From the NCBI RefSeq assembly GCF_900105155.1, contig NZ_LT629762.1:2542001-2606000 (forward strand): a DNA stretch of 64,000 nt, written 5' to 3'. The notes under the pieces are model-generated. The model made no database searches, was not told the DNA's origin, and worked only from the letters and a program-made list of their open reading frames with translations. Position 1 is the stretch's first letter, and each line of letters opens with the position of its first letter. This stretch comes from Pseudomonas prosekii (lineage in GTDB: Bacteria > Pseudomonadota > Gammaproteobacteria > Pseudomonadales > Pseudomonadaceae). This document shows, in pieces, positions 1-8,476 of this stretch. Made by a program: the position numbers and the translations under genes.

Positions 1-256
1 CGCCGCAATTGACCGACACGAACAAACCGCCGCGATCACTGGCGCGATGGATGTGGCGCGCGAGCAGTTCTTTGCCGCTGCCGGTTTCGCCGCGAATCAA
101 CACGCACACCGAGCGCGGTGCCAGTTGCTCCAGTTCCTCGCGCAACTGGCGCGAGCGTGGATCGACAAACACCAACGCTTTGGCGCGGATGCTCAGGGGA
201 CTTTTTTCGGCGTCGGGAAAGGTCAGCAGCGGCTGACCGAAGGCTTCAAAACTCAT
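1..256 (-). CDS. Sigma-54-dependent transcriptional activator, N-terminal part (truncated by window edge)
   Basis: The reading frame opens at an ATG at 256 on the minus strand, behind a GGGAG Shine-Dalgarno, and runs off the left edge, so only about 85 residues are visible. They contain GETGSGKE at residues 56-63, the Walker A of the AAA+ domain of bacterial enhancer-binding proteins, followed by [12 protein letters not shown], the usual helix after it. Almost no receiver or sensor domain precedes the AAA+ module (about 50 residues), as in the SfnR group that controls organosulfur use in Pseudomonas. The sulfur-scavenging genes next to it fit that idea, but SfnR identity is an inference because the HTH end is missing. 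Confidence 0.8.
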   Translation of the reverse strand, partial: MSFEAFGQPLLTFPDAEKSPLSIRAKALVFVDPRSRQLREELEQLAPRSVCVLIRGETGSGKELLARHIHRASDRGGLFVSVNCG

Positions 257-312
257 GGCAGACTCCCGCCCAAAACCGCCGGGAGACGGGGGCGTTTAAA
301 GAAACAAGAAAT

Positions 313-894
313 TCAAGCGCGGCGCAGGGCGTGATGTTCCATGCGGTTTTGCAGGCGATAGAGATAGGCAAAACCCTGCTCCCAGCGCTGGTGACCGGAC
401 TTGACGTTGATGTGCCCGGCACCGGACAGAATCCCCGCCTCAGCGCCCCAGTGGCGCGCCAATTCCAGCGCGCGCGGTGCGCTGACGGCGCTGTCGTTGT
501 CGGAGCTGACGACTTGGCTGGGGAACGGCAATAACGTCGTCGGAATCGGTGCAAAGTTGCGCAGGGCCGGCGCGCAGGCCGGGCGCTCGACGTCCGCAGG
601 CGCGACCAGCAAGGCACCGCGCACCTGACGCAAAAACTGCGACGGCGCGGTCGCCGCCCAATGCGCGACGGTGATGCAACCGAGGCTGTGGGCGATCAGG
701 ATGACTGGCGTGCTGTCGGCGGCAATCGCCTCGGCGAGCGCTGCGACCCAGTCTTCCCGACGCGGCGTCAGCCAGTCGGCCTGTTCCACGCGCGCACTGT
801 TCGGCAAACTGTTCTGCCAGTGGCTTTGCCAATGATCATCTGGCGATCCTTGCCAGCCCGGCACAATCAGGTAGCGAATTGATTCGTTGCGCAT
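313..894 (-). CDS. RBBP9/YdeN-type serine alpha/beta hydrolase
   Basis: A 193-aa protein with the hallmarks of the small RBBP9/YdeN hydrolase family: an early VPGWQGSPDDHW stretch, a nucleophile elbow AHSLG with Ser70, and a late GAGHIN with the probable catalytic His. No signal peptide or membrane segment is seen, so it should be cytoplasmic. The substrate is unknown. It lies just upstream, on the same strand, of the sigma-54 activator, with 56 bases between them. A dyad with 9-bp arms (947-955 and 991-999) in its promoter resembles motifs near other sulfur genes here, so sulfur-starvation control is plausible. Confidence 0.88.
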   Translation of the reverse strand: MRNESIRYLIVPGWQGSPDDHWQSHWQNSLPNSARVEQADWLTPRREDWVAALAEAIAADSTPVILIAHSLGCITVAHWAATAPSQFLRQVRGALLVAPADVERPACAPALRNFAPIPTTLLPFPSQVVSSDNDSAVSAPRALELARHWGAEAGILSGAGHINVKSGHQRWEQGFAYLYRLQNRMEHHALRRA

Positions 895-946
895 GGGGGA
901 GCTCTCCTGCTGCGTGTCTGTTCCGGACCGAGTATAGGGACGCGAG

Positions 947-999
947 TTATATTCGTTAAGGAATAAGAAGCTATTTATTAAGACCTATATCGAATATAA
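947..999. promoter_or_regulatory. Dyad in hydrolase promoter, candidate sulfur-starvation (CysB-like) site
   Basis: The arms ttatattcg (947-955) and cgaatataa (991-999) are exact inverted copies. Between them is ttcgttaaggaataag (952-967), nearly repeated in front of atsK at 11283-11299. It is a candidate LysR-type or CysB-type operator; assignment to CysB is inference. Confidence 0.45.
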
Positions 1000-1010
1000 A
1001 CCTGATCTCC

Positions 1011-1100
1011 GTGGGAGCTGAGCTTGCTCGCGATAGCGGTGGGTCAGGCCAAATCGATGGCGACTGACCCACCGCCATCGCGAGCAAGCTCGGCTCCCAC
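1011..1100. repeat. REP-type inverted pair (REPIN)
   Basis: Two head-to-head copies of gtgggagctgagcttgctcg flank a short centre that also pairs (ggtgggtcag/ctgacccacc). It is a typical fluorescent Pseudomonas REP doublet in the gap between two minus-strand units. Confidence 0.85.
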
Positions 1101-1122
1101 AGGTTTTGTGGTGATCCCGAAT

Positions 1123-1159
1123 AAAAAAAAGGGCCGCACCCTGCCAAGGAGACGGCCCC
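1123..1159 (-). terminator. Rho-independent terminator of tonB-exbB-exbD
   Basis: On the minus strand a ggggccgtc...gcggccc stem is followed by a run of eight T, 16 bases after the exbD stop codon. Confidence 0.85.
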
Positions 1160-1174
1160 GGAAACTGTGGAAAT

Positions 1175-1576
1175 CTAGCGCGCGGTGATCACCGACAATT
1201 TGGTAATCCCGGCCCGTTCAATCGAGGCCATGGCCCGCGCGACTTCGCCGTAATTCACCCCGTCGTCGGCCTGCAATTGCACGCGCACCTCCGGGTCTTT
1301 GGCTTTCGCTGATTTGAGGTTGAATTCCAGCAAGTCCGGCTGGATTTCATCCTTGTTGATAAACAATTTGCCGGCGCCATCGATGCTCACCACCAGCGGG
1401 TCCTTCTGCTCAACCGGCGCCACCGCTTCGGTCTTCGGCAGGTTGATCGGGATGGCGTTGGTCAGCAGCGGCGCGGTGACGATAAACACCACCAGCAGCA
1501 CCAGCATCACGTCCACCAGCGGCGTGACATTGATCTCGCTCAGCACCTCATCACTGTCTTGCGTGGAGAACGCCAT
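1175..1576 (-). CDS. exbD: ExbD, proton-motive-force coupling subunit
   Basis: A 133-aa ExbD/TolR protein that, with ExbB, feeds inner-membrane proton motive force to TonB. One membrane segment spans about residues 18-40, with the essential Asp in PLVDVML (Asp22). The rest is periplasmic. The start has a GGAGGCG ribosome site and follows the exbB stop by one base, so the two are translationally coupled. It is the last gene of the tonB-exbB-exbD operon. Because a TonB-dependent receptor lies directly upstream on the same strand, this set may be dedicated to that receptor rather than being the housekeeping TonB system. Confidence 0.95.
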   Translation of the reverse strand: MAFSTQDSDEVLSEINVTPLVDVMLVLLVVFIVTAPLLTNAIPINLPKTEAVAPVEQKDPLVVSIDGAGKLFINKDEIQPDLLEFNLKSAKAKDPEVRVQLQADDGVNYGEVARAMASIERAGITKLSVITAR

Positions 1577-1577
1577 A

Positions 1578-2303
1578 TCAGGACGCCTCCTTCACTTTGT
1601 GCGTGCCACCCTGGGCCACGACTTTGTGCGACGTCGGGTGAATCAGCAGTCGGAACGAACTCTTCTGCGCCAGGCTGTAGAAGTCGTGGGCGAAGTCATC
1701 GAGGTCCGCCGCGGTCAGTTTCAAACGGCGCAAAAAGTAGTTGTAAACCAGCACCGCCGGCACCGCGACCGCGATCCCCACACCGGTCGCGACCAGTGCT
1801 GCGCCGATCGGCCCGGCGACCGTTTCCAGGCTCGCCGAACCGGCCGCGCTGATGCCTTTCAACGCTTCCATGATTCCCCACACCGTGCCGAACAAACCAA
1901 TGAACGGCGAGGTGCTGCCGATGCTCGCGACCACCGCCAGCCCGGTTTCCAGCGAACGCCGTTCGCGGACGATCTGCTGACGCAAGGCGCGCTCCAGCCG
2001 ATCCTGATGATTGATCGCCTGGCTCAAATCCTGCGCCTGCGGCGCTTCACCGACCTGAATCGCCGCGTAACCGGCCTGGGCAACCCGTGCGGCGGCGCCG
2101 GGCTGGGTTTCGCTCAATTCGGCAGCGGCATCCAGACTCGAAGCCGCCCAGAACTGCTTGTGAAACTTGCGATCCTGAGCTTTCAGACGACCGAACTGCA
2201 CGCCTTTAAGCAACGCCAAACCCCAAGTGGCAACGGAAAAAACCACCAGCAGCCAGATCACCGCGCTTTCGATGGATTCAAGTGGAGAGGCCAGTAACGT
2301 CAT
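1578..2303 (-). CDS. exbB: ExbB, MotA/TolQ/ExbB proton channel
   Basis: A 241-aa protein of the MotA/TolQ/ExbB family. It has an N-terminal membrane segment (about residues 10-30), a cytoplasmic loop and two further membrane segments, with the conserved GLFGTVWGIMEAL stretch in the second and GPIGAALVATGVGIAVAVPAVL in the third. It forms the proton channel around the ExbD dimer. A GAGGG ribosome site precedes the ATG. It sits between tonB and exbD in one operon; the periplasmic ExbB extension of some pseudomonads is absent. Confidence 0.95.
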   Translation of the reverse strand: MTLLASPLESIESAVIWLLVVFSVATWGLALLKGVQFGRLKAQDRKFHKQFWAASSLDAAAELSETQPGAAARVAQAGYAAIQVGEAPQAQDLSQAINHQDRLERALRQQIVRERRSLETGLAVVASIGSTSPFIGLFGTVWGIMEALKGISAAGSASLETVAGPIGAALVATGVGIAVAVPAVLVYNYFLRRLKLTAADLDDFAHDFYSLAQKSSFRLLIHPTSHKVVAQGGTHKVKEAS

Positions 2304-2348
2304 GATGTATTCCCTCGTGTAAACATTTGGCGCGAATTGGGTTTCGGT

Positions 2349-3170
2349 TTAATGAATCTTGAAATCGATCGGCACGCTGACCCAGCCGTCCTGGGCCACC
2401 TCACCTTGCTTGGCCGGGACAAAACTCCAGCGCTTGACCGCGCTGAGCGCCGCGTCGTCGAGCTGATCGCGACCACTGCTTTTCTGAATCTGGATTTCCC
2501 CCGGTTTGCCGTTGGCCAAAACATGCACTCGTAGCAACACCGTGCCTTCCCACCCGCGACGCTGGGCCAGCGACGGGTATTCCGGCGCCGGGTTTTTCAG
2601 GTACGCGGCGTTGGCCGAGGCTGGCGTCACCGGTGCGGGCGCTGGTGGTGCCGGTGGCGCAGGCGCGGCGACCGGCGCCGTCGGTTGTGGCGGTGCGGGC
2701 GGTTGCTCGACCGCTTTGGGTGTTGGCTTGGGTGTTGGCTTGGGCACCGGTTTGGCGACTGGCTTAGGCTTCGGAACAGGTTTGGGTGGCGGCGGTTTTA
2801 CGGCCAATTCGTCTTCGACGGGTGGCGGCGGCTCGACCACCGGTTGTACCGGTTGCGGCGGTGGCGGCTCGACCACGGGCGGCGCCGGGCGCGAAAACTC
2901 GATGGTCATTGGCGGAATTTCCGGCGGCACAATCGGCAATTCCTTGAGCGGTTGCTGATTGAGCCAGTAGATCACCGCGCCATGCACCAGCAACGCGAGC
3001 ACGCCGAGCAGAATCGCTTCACGACGGCTCAAAATCCCCTTGGGCGCACGCTGCAAACGCAACTGGCCCAACGGCACCCGATGCACACGGCCGAGGTCGA
3101 CCAACTCGCCACTCGGCGCGTGGCGCCACAGCACCTCACGCGCGCCGGCGGCGGTCTGGACATTGCCCAT
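2349..3170 (-). CDS. tonB: TonB energy transducer
   Basis: A 273-aa TonB protein. It has an unusual ~48-residue cytoplasmic N-terminal extension, one membrane anchor (about 50-70), a long Pro-rich spacer with Glu-Pro, Lys-Pro and Ala-Pro repeats (about 90-190), and a C-terminal TonB fold beginning PEYPSLAQRRGWEGTVLLRV. The ATG at 3170 has a GGGAG site seven bases upstream. It is the first gene of the operon with exbB and exbD. The promoter region carries a motif shared with other genes of this sulfur cluster (3390-3415), which suggests co-regulation with the receptor. It transmits energy to outer-membrane receptors. Confidence 0.94.
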   Translation of the reverse strand: MGNVQTAAGAREVLWRHAPSGELVDLGRVHRVPLGQLRLQRAPKGILSRREAILLGVLALLVHGAVIYWLNQQPLKELPIVPPEIPPMTIEFSRPAPPVVEPPPPQPVQPVVEPPPPVEDELAVKPPPPKPVPKPKPVAKPVPKPTPKPTPKAVEQPPAPPQPTAPVAAPAPPAPPAPAPVTPASANAAYLKNPAPEYPSLAQRRGWEGTVLLRVHVLANGKPGEIQIQKSSGRDQLDDAALSAVKRWSFVPAKQGEVAQDGWVSVPIDFKIH

Positions 3171-3208
3171 GGTTTTACTCCCTGCAGTCCTTCAAAAACG
3201 CGTCTACA

Positions 3209-3249
3209 TAAAAAGACAGGCCGGAACAAACATTCCCCGCCGGCCTGTC
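3209..3249 (-). terminator. Terminator (or attenuator) between sulfotransferase-like gene and tonB
   Basis: The stem gacaggccgg (3215-3224) pairs with ccggcctgtc (3240-3249), and on the minus strand it is followed by tttttat. It ends 38 bases before the tonB start and should stop transcription arriving from the receptor operon. Confidence 0.8.
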
Positions 3250-3286
3250 GATGGCGTGATCATTGAGCTAGACGCTTATCTCTGAA

Positions 3287-3326
3287 AGTAATCTTTTCGA
3301 TTACTGATAGATCATTAACGAATATA
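3287..3326. promoter_or_regulatory. Operator-like elements upstream of tonB
   Basis: A perfect 7-bp dyad agtaatc/gattact (3287-3293, 3299-3305) is followed by ttaacgaatata (3315-3326), whose reverse complement tatattcgttaa also occurs in the hydrolase promoter at 948-959. They are candidate binding sites for a sulfur or metal regulator; no clear Fur box is visible. Confidence 0.35.
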
Positions 3327-3389
3327 AAAATTGCCCGCCTTGCTGCAGGCCTTGTCCGCCAAGGCCTGCGCGCAGGCGCCCGATTACCC

Positions 3390-3415
3390 ATGCATTCGAG
3401 GCATCGAAAATATTC
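3390..3415 (-). promoter_or_regulatory. Shared ats/sft-cluster motif, copy upstream of tonB
   Basis: Read on the minus strand: gaatattttcgatgc, five bases, atgcat. The 15-mer and the spacing are identical to the copy at 13540-13565, and related copies lie at 7317-7342 and 11348-11374. It is 220 bases upstream of tonB. Confidence 0.55.
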
Positions 3416-3452
3416 CCGGCAGGCATGGTTTTCGGCCCTTGCGCGGCCCTGA

Positions 3453-4796
3453 TCAGCGGCTTGCGCTGGTTTGTTGCGCGGCCACCGTCGGCGCAACCAC
3501 TGCGGTTTCTGCACGCGGCGTGCCCTGCGGCACCCAGTCGTAGCTCACCGGCAATGCGCGGTAGACCCAGTTGCTGATCGCATCGCCACCCGGCGCTTTG
3601 CCAAGGTATGGGCTGACGTATTCCCAGACGTTTTCGCCGCTGGCCGTGACTTGGAAAAACCGTCCGTTCATGCCTTCGTCGATCAACGTATTGCCGTTCG
3701 GCAAACGTCGCGCACTGCTGATGAACGAGCTGTAAAACGCCCATCCCGGCTGTTTCGAATTGGCCGCGCTGTACTGCCAGACGATTTGGTTCGTGCTCGG
3801 GTCGATTTCCAGCACACGCGAACCCGAGATCAGCCCCAGCGTGACGTTCGGATAACCCGCCGAGCCCTGGTTATCGAACAGCAGAATATTCCCCGCGCCC
3901 GGCAAGCCTGCGGGGATGATGTGCGCGTCGTGCTGGCCGACAAACTGGTCCACCGGCCGTGGCAGTTTTTGCGCGGTTTCAGGATCGATCAGCGGCAGGT
4001 TCGGGCCGAGACGCCAGACCACTTTGCCGCTTTGCTTGTCGATGATTGCGATGAAATTGGCGTTGCGTGAATCGAGCAACAAATTATCCGGATTGAAGCG
4101 TTTGTCGCCCGCGTCAAACCACTTGTTCGGGCCGACAAGGCTGAGGTTGTTGATGTGCAGGTAATCCGGGTTGTCGCTGGCGTGCACCAGTTTCAATTGC
4201 TCGGGCGTAAAGCCGAATTCATCCAGGTGTTCCGAGGCCAGCCATTGCCATTTCACCTCACCTTCGGGCGTGACTTCGTAGATGGCATCGTCGATGACTT
4301 CCGGCACTTTGAACCCGGCGACCTTGTGCACTTTGTTGGCCAACACCACGGTGTTGCCGTTGGCCAGACGCCGTTGGTCATGGTGCTGTTGCGCAGCGCC
4401 GCCCGGCGCCTTGTCGCCCCACTGCCAGACGACTTTGCCGTTCCAGTCGAGCTCGCCAATGCTCTGGTTGCCCAAACCGTTGCCGGCCGAACCGAGTTTG
4501 CCGGGGTCCTTGTCGCTGAGTTGCAGCAACACATGGCCGCGCTTGCCGCCGACCAGTTGCGGATCGATTACCGCCGAAGGGAAACCAGCGTGCGGCCAGG
4601 TTTTCACCTCGTTGCCGTTCATGTCGATCAAGTGCGTCTGCTTGTCGGCGCCGCTGAAAATCACGTATTGGTTAAACGCCTTGGCCGGGTCATAACGGGT
4701 CACGCCCGTGGGGTAGACGCTGGGTGCGGCGAAGGTGCCTGCGCTGAATACCGCGCCGGTCAGCAACAGCGGTAAAGCGGTTTTGATGCTCAACAT
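3453..4796 (-). CDS. Periplasmic arylsulfotransferase (ASST)-family protein
   Basis: A 447-aa protein with a cleavable signal peptide ending near residue 23 (...AGTFA/APSV). The mature part has beta-propeller-like repeats typical of bacterial aryl-sulfate sulfotransferases (VWQWGDKAPGG, VVWRLGPNLPL, IVWQYSAAN) and His-rich motifs expected at the active site (QQHHDQRRLANGNT, LHINNLSLVG, GQHDAHIIP). The family moves sulfuryl groups between phenolic compounds without PAPS. It starts 23 bases after the receptor gene ends, so the two probably form one operon. Together they suggest handling of aromatic sulfate esters at the cell envelope. Enzymatic competence is inferred, not shown. Confidence 0.82.
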   Translation of the reverse strand: MLSIKTALPLLLTGAVFSAGTFAAPSVYPTGVTRYDPAKAFNQYVIFSGADKQTHLIDMNGNEVKTWPHAGFPSAVIDPQLVGGKRGHVLLQLSDKDPGKLGSAGNGLGNQSIGELDWNGKVVWQWGDKAPGGAAQQHHDQRRLANGNTVVLANKVHKVAGFKVPEVIDDAIYEVTPEGEVKWQWLASEHLDEFGFTPEQLKLVHASDNPDYLHINNLSLVGPNKWFDAGDKRFNPDNLLLDSRNANFIAIIDKQSGKVVWRLGPNLPLIDPETAQKLPRPVDQFVGQHDAHIIPAGLPGAGNILLFDNQGSAGYPNVTLGLISGSRVLEIDPSTNQIVWQYSAANSKQPGWAFYSSFISSARRLPNGNTLIDEGMNGRFFQVTASGENVWEYVSPYLGKAPGGDAISNWVYRALPVSYDWVPQGTPRAETAVVAPTVAAQQTSASR

Positions 4797-4819
4797 GATG
4801 AAACTCCTTGAGTCACGAA

Positions 4820-7171
4820 TCAGAAGTCGTAGCGACCGGTCAGGCCGAGGGTGCGCGGGGTTCCGAGCAGGCCTTCATAACCGCCGTTGCCGCCGGTCCA
4901 GAGGGTCGTGTAATAGGTTTTGTCGAAGGCGTTTTTCAGCCACAGCGAGACGTCCCACTGGCCTTGGTTGAAGTCGCCGCGCAGGCCGGTGGAGAGGTTG
5001 ACCACGGCGTAACTCGGAATCTGCCCGTAGTCGGAATCTTCCACGGTGCCGACGGCTTTGGAGCGGAACGCGTAGCTGGCGGTGACGTATTCTTCGAGGC
5101 CGCTGCTCAGGTTCCATTTGTATTCGCCGTTGGCGTTGCCGATCCATTTCGACGCGCCCACCACCTGGTGGCCGCTGAGGTCGCACGACGCCGGGGCGCC
5201 CGGTGCCTGGCTGATTTCCGGCGGGCATGGCGCGTCTTTGTACGAGAGGTAACTGACGTCGTTGTACGAGCCATTGATGTTCAGCGTCAGGCCCCGCAGC
5301 GGCACCAGGGTGCTTTCGAATTCGATGCCGCGTGAGCGCACCGAGCCGGCGTTGGTCAGGTACTGCACGCGATTGTCGGCGTCATAGGCATTGGTCTGGT
5401 AGGCGTTGACCTGGGTCCAGAACACGTTGGCGTTGAGCTGCAGACGGCGGTCCCACAGGGTGCTTTTGAAACCGAGTTCGGCGTTGTTCGCGCGCTCGGT
5501 GCCGATCAGCAGCGAGTCGGCGCCCGCCGTCGGTGCCGAGCCGACCGCGAGATTGACCCCGCCGGACTTCTCGCCGTGAGACAGCGTGGCGTAGCCGAGC
5601 ACGTCATCGGTGAAGCGATAACTGAGGTTCAACAAGCCAGAAGGGCTGGCGCTGTACTGATTCAAATCACCGGAGTCGTAAGCGCCGGTGCGCCCACGTC
5701 GCGCCGTAGCCGCTGCGCCGGTCACTGCGGCGCCACCGACCGGTGCCGCGCGGGTCACCGAGGCGTTTTTCTCTTCATAAGTGCCGCGCACGCCGGCAGT
5801 GAAATCCAGGCGTGGCGTGAGGTGCCAGGTGCCTTGGGCAAACAGCGCAAAACTGTCGGTCTTGATATGGCCCTTGCCGACGCTGTCGACGTTGGCCAGT
5901 GCGCCCGCCGGGGTGCCGTTCCAGATGTCCGCTTGCGGGCCGTAATTGGCGAAGGATTTGTTGTCCAGATCGTTGCCGAAGTAGTACGCGCCGAGCACGT
6001 AATCGAAGAATTCACCCTTGGGCGAAGCCAGGCGAAATTCCTGCGAATACTGTTTGTCTTCCACCGAAACCCCGGCGTTGTAGCTCGCCGGCACGTTCAA
6101 GCCATCGTCGTTGCGCGGGGTGAAATTCCACCAGCGATAGGAGCTGATCGAGGTCAGGGTGAAGTCGCTCGGCAAGCTCCAGTTTGCCTCCAGCGAGGTG
6201 CCGCCCTGATGCACGGTGACGTGTTGATCGTTGTCCAGATTGACCTTGCGATGCGAGCCGTTGACCAGCGTCGCGCCCGCCGCAGCGGCGCGTGATTCAT
6301 AAAGGTTGACGCCATTGATGGTCGGCCCGGTGTTGTACAACACGCGGGTGCCAGCGCTGGAATCCTCTTCGTTGTAATCGCCGATCCAGCGCAGGTTGAA
6401 CGACTCGTTGGGCTTGTACAGCAACTGGCCACGGAAGCCTTCGCGCGAGCCGCCGTTCAAGTCGTGGCCATTAAATTCGTTTTTGATGTCGCCGTCGCTG
6501 CGCGTGCGATAGGCCGAAAATCGTCCGGCGAGTTCATCGTTCAGCGGACCGGAAATCGTCCCTTTGGTCTGGAAATAACCGTCCTCGCCGACCGACGTTT
6601 CGATGCTGCGTTCCGGGGTGAACGACGGCGCGCGCGTGCTGATGTTGATCACCCCCGCCGTGGTGTTTTTGCCGAACAGCGTGCCTTGCGGACCGCGCAG
6701 CACTTCGAGCTGTTCGATGTCCATCAAGTCGAACACCGCCATGCCCGGCCGCCCGAGGTAAACGTTGTCGATGTAGAGCCCGACGCTGCCCTCCAGACCG
6801 TCGCTGGCCGGGTTGTTGCCGAGCCCGCGAATCGACACGCTGGACTGCCGCGCATGCATGTAGGCAACGTTGACGCTGGGCACCAGTTGCTGCAGATCCT
6901 GAATGCGATATACCCGCTGGGTTTCCAGTGCCTGGCCGCTGACCACACTCATGGGTGTCGGCACATCCTGCGAACTTTCTTCGCGGCGGCGGGTGGTGAC
7001 GGTGACGGTTTCCAGTTGCGCACTGTCGGCGGCGGTTTTGCCGGCAGGCGCTGCGGCGGTAGTTGCAGGCTGCGCTGCGTAAGCCTGGGCGCTGCTCGCC
7101 AGTAATAGCGCCAGGGGCAGGCGCTTGAGCCGTCGGGGCGATACGGGTGAGGCGAGGTTCAACGGACTCAT
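4820..7171 (-). CDS. TonB-dependent outer-membrane receptor (SftP-like)
   Basis: A 783-aa receptor. I place the start at 7171, where AGGAG lies eight bases upstream and MSPLNL leads into a signal peptide; an in-frame start 14 codons earlier lacks this. A TonB-box-like ETVTV at residues 54-58 is followed by a plug domain (QDVPTPMSVVSG..., LEVLRGPQGTLFGKNTTAGVINISTRAP) and a beta-barrel ending in Phe (LTGRYDF). It is divergent from a LysR gene and co-directional with an arylsulfotransferase-like gene and tonB-exbBD. The context matches the sulfate-ester receptor SftP of P. putida S-313; the substrate is inferred from context. Confidence 0.88.
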   Translation of the reverse strand: MSPLNLASPVSPRRLKRLPLALLLASSAQAYAAQPATTAAAPAGKTAADSAQLETVTVTTRRREESSQDVPTPMSVVSGQALETQRVYRIQDLQQLVPSVNVAYMHARQSSVSIRGLGNNPASDGLEGSVGLYIDNVYLGRPGMAVFDLMDIEQLEVLRGPQGTLFGKNTTAGVINISTRAPSFTPERSIETSVGEDGYFQTKGTISGPLNDELAGRFSAYRTRSDGDIKNEFNGHDLNGGSREGFRGQLLYKPNESFNLRWIGDYNEEDSSAGTRVLYNTGPTINGVNLYESRAAAAGATLVNGSHRKVNLDNDQHVTVHQGGTSLEANWSLPSDFTLTSISSYRWWNFTPRNDDGLNVPASYNAGVSVEDKQYSQEFRLASPKGEFFDYVLGAYYFGNDLDNKSFANYGPQADIWNGTPAGALANVDSVGKGHIKTDSFALFAQGTWHLTPRLDFTAGVRGTYEEKNASVTRAAPVGGAAVTGAAATARRGRTGAYDSGDLNQYSASPSGLLNLSYRFTDDVLGYATLSHGEKSGGVNLAVGSAPTAGADSLLIGTERANNAELGFKSTLWDRRLQLNANVFWTQVNAYQTNAYDADNRVQYLTNAGSVRSRGIEFESTLVPLRGLTLNINGSYNDVSYLSYKDAPCPPEISQAPGAPASCDLSGHQVVGASKWIGNANGEYKWNLSSGLEEYVTASYAFRSKAVGTVEDSDYGQIPSYAVVNLSTGLRGDFNQGQWDVSLWLKNAFDKTYYTTLWTGGNGGYEGLLGTPRTLGLTGRYDF

Positions 7172-7316
7172 GAGGCGGCTCCTGATCAAAAAACACGCAA
7201 CGACGTTCAGCACTGCATATTCTTTTAAGTTATTTATTTATGTTTTTACAAAGATTTACTGCATAAGAGATTGCCTTTATAAGGAGTCCACCTGATGCAT
7301 ATCCAATGCATTCGCC

Positions 7317-7342
7317 CGATATTTTTTATGTGAAAAATGCAT
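7317..7342 (+). promoter_or_regulatory. Shared ats/sft-cluster motif, receptor/LysR divergent promoter
   Basis: atatttt (7319-7325) is followed at the shared spacing by atgcat (7337-7342), which overlaps the LysR start codon. A preceding ccaatgcattcg is also found in reverse complement near 13579. It is 146 bases from the receptor start. Confidence 0.5.
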
Positions 7343-8281
7343 ATCGATTTGCGCCAACTCCGACACTTCATCGCCCTCGCCGACCAGCGCAGCTTCGTCG
7401 CGGGTGCGCTGGCGGTGAACCTCTCGCAATCGGCCTTCAGCCGCAGCATTCAGGCGCTGGAGCACAGCGTCGGCTGTCAGTTGGTCGATCGTGGCCGCAA
7501 GGATCTGGCGCCGACCAAGCAGGGGCAGATGCTGCTCGAACATGCGCGGCGACTGGTCAGCGGCGCGCAGCAAATGGCCAACGAGATCAGCCAGTTCAAT
7601 GGCCTCGAGGCCGGCGAGTTGCGCTTCGGTTGCGGCCCTGCACCGGCGGCGGGCTTGATCCCGCGCGCGATCGGCAGTTTTATCGGGCGCTACCCGAAAG
7701 CGCGGGTGCAGTTTCAGGTCGATGACTGGCAGAGTCTGAGCAAGCGGCTGCTGAGTGAGGAGTTCGAATTTTTCGTCGCCGACACGCGTTATTTCGAGGC
7801 CGATCCGGACTACCTGACCCAGCGTCTGCGCCCGCGCAAATGGCATTTCTGCTGCCGCGCCGGGCATCCGCTGGCGGCGCGCGAACGTATCAGCGCGGCG
7901 GAGTTGATGAGCTATCCGATGGCCGTGAGCATCCGTCCGCCGAATCTGCGCAAAGTCATCGTCGACTTGAGCGGTCGCCCGGATTTCACCCCGAATGTGG
8001 AGTGCGAAAACAGCTACAGCCTGCTCAGTGTGGTGATGCGCTCGGACGCCATCGGCATTGTCGGCGCGTACTCGGACGCGCTGCATCACGCGAAGGGTGA
8101 ATTGGTCTGTTTGCGGATTGATGGGCTGGCCGATGACCTGGAGGAGTTGTACACGCGCTACGGGATTGTCAGCCGCGCCGGGTATCGTTTATCGCCGCTG
8201 GCCGAGGCGATGATTGCGCAGATCAAAGAAGTGGATGCGCGGGATGAAGAGGTGTGTTCGCTGGAGAATCTGGCTGTCTGA
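7337..8281 (+). CDS. LysR-family regulator (SftR-like), copy 1
   Basis: A 314-aa LysR regulator. The N-terminal winged HTH (HIDLRQLRHFIALADQRSFVAGALAVNLSQSAFSRSIQALE) is followed by a two-lobe effector domain. It is divergent from the TonB-dependent receptor, the usual layout for a LysR regulator of the neighbouring gene. It is clearly paralogous to the second LysR protein at 11374 (both have DLRQLR..., GELRFGCGPAPA, EFF(I/V)AD). The ligand may be sulfate or a sulfur metabolite, as proposed for SftR of P. putida. The upstream motif overlapping the start suggests autoregulation. Confidence 0.9.
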   Translation: MHIDLRQLRHFIALADQRSFVAGALAVNLSQSAFSRSIQALEHSVGCQLVDRGRKDLAPTKQGQMLLEHARRLVSGAQQMANEISQFNGLEAGELRFGCGPAPAAGLIPRAIGSFIGRYPKARVQFQVDDWQSLSKRLLSEEFEFFVADTRYFEADPDYLTQRLRPRKWHFCCRAGHPLAARERISAAELMSYPMAVSIRPPNLRKVIVDLSGRPDFTPNVECENSYSLLSVVMRSDAIGIVGAYSDALHHAKGELVCLRIDGLADDLEELYTRYGIVSRAGYRLSPLAEAMIAQIKEVDARDEEVCSLENLAV

Positions 8282-8285
8282 TTGA

Positions 8286-8366
8286 CCGCTATCGCGAGCA
8301 AGCTTTGCTCCTACGGTTTTGTGTCGTGCTCGGACCTGTAGGAGCAAGGCTTGCCCGCGATGGCGA
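8286..8366. repeat. REP-type inverted pair
   Basis: Inverted copies of cgctatcgcgagcaagcttt and gcaaggcttgcccgcgatggcg lie between the LysR gene and the sulfatase gene. Confidence 0.8.
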
Positions 8367-8476
8367 TTTTCTGGCCGCCGATGCAATCCCTGCATAAAAC
8401 CCATTCCCCAAATGCACTTGCCTCAACCCCACCGCAACAGCGAAAAACCTCGCCTGTCTTCTGATTGGTGAACCTC

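Noticed and set aside
2506..3266. Long Gly-rich and Arg-rich plus-strand frames opposite tonB.
   Set aside because: They are mirror images of the Pro-rich TonB spacer.
3301..3452. Minus-strand frame after the sulfotransferase-like gene, looking like an extra C-terminus.
   Set aside because: It is out of frame with the gene, which has a normal stop, and the region holds a shared regulatory motif.
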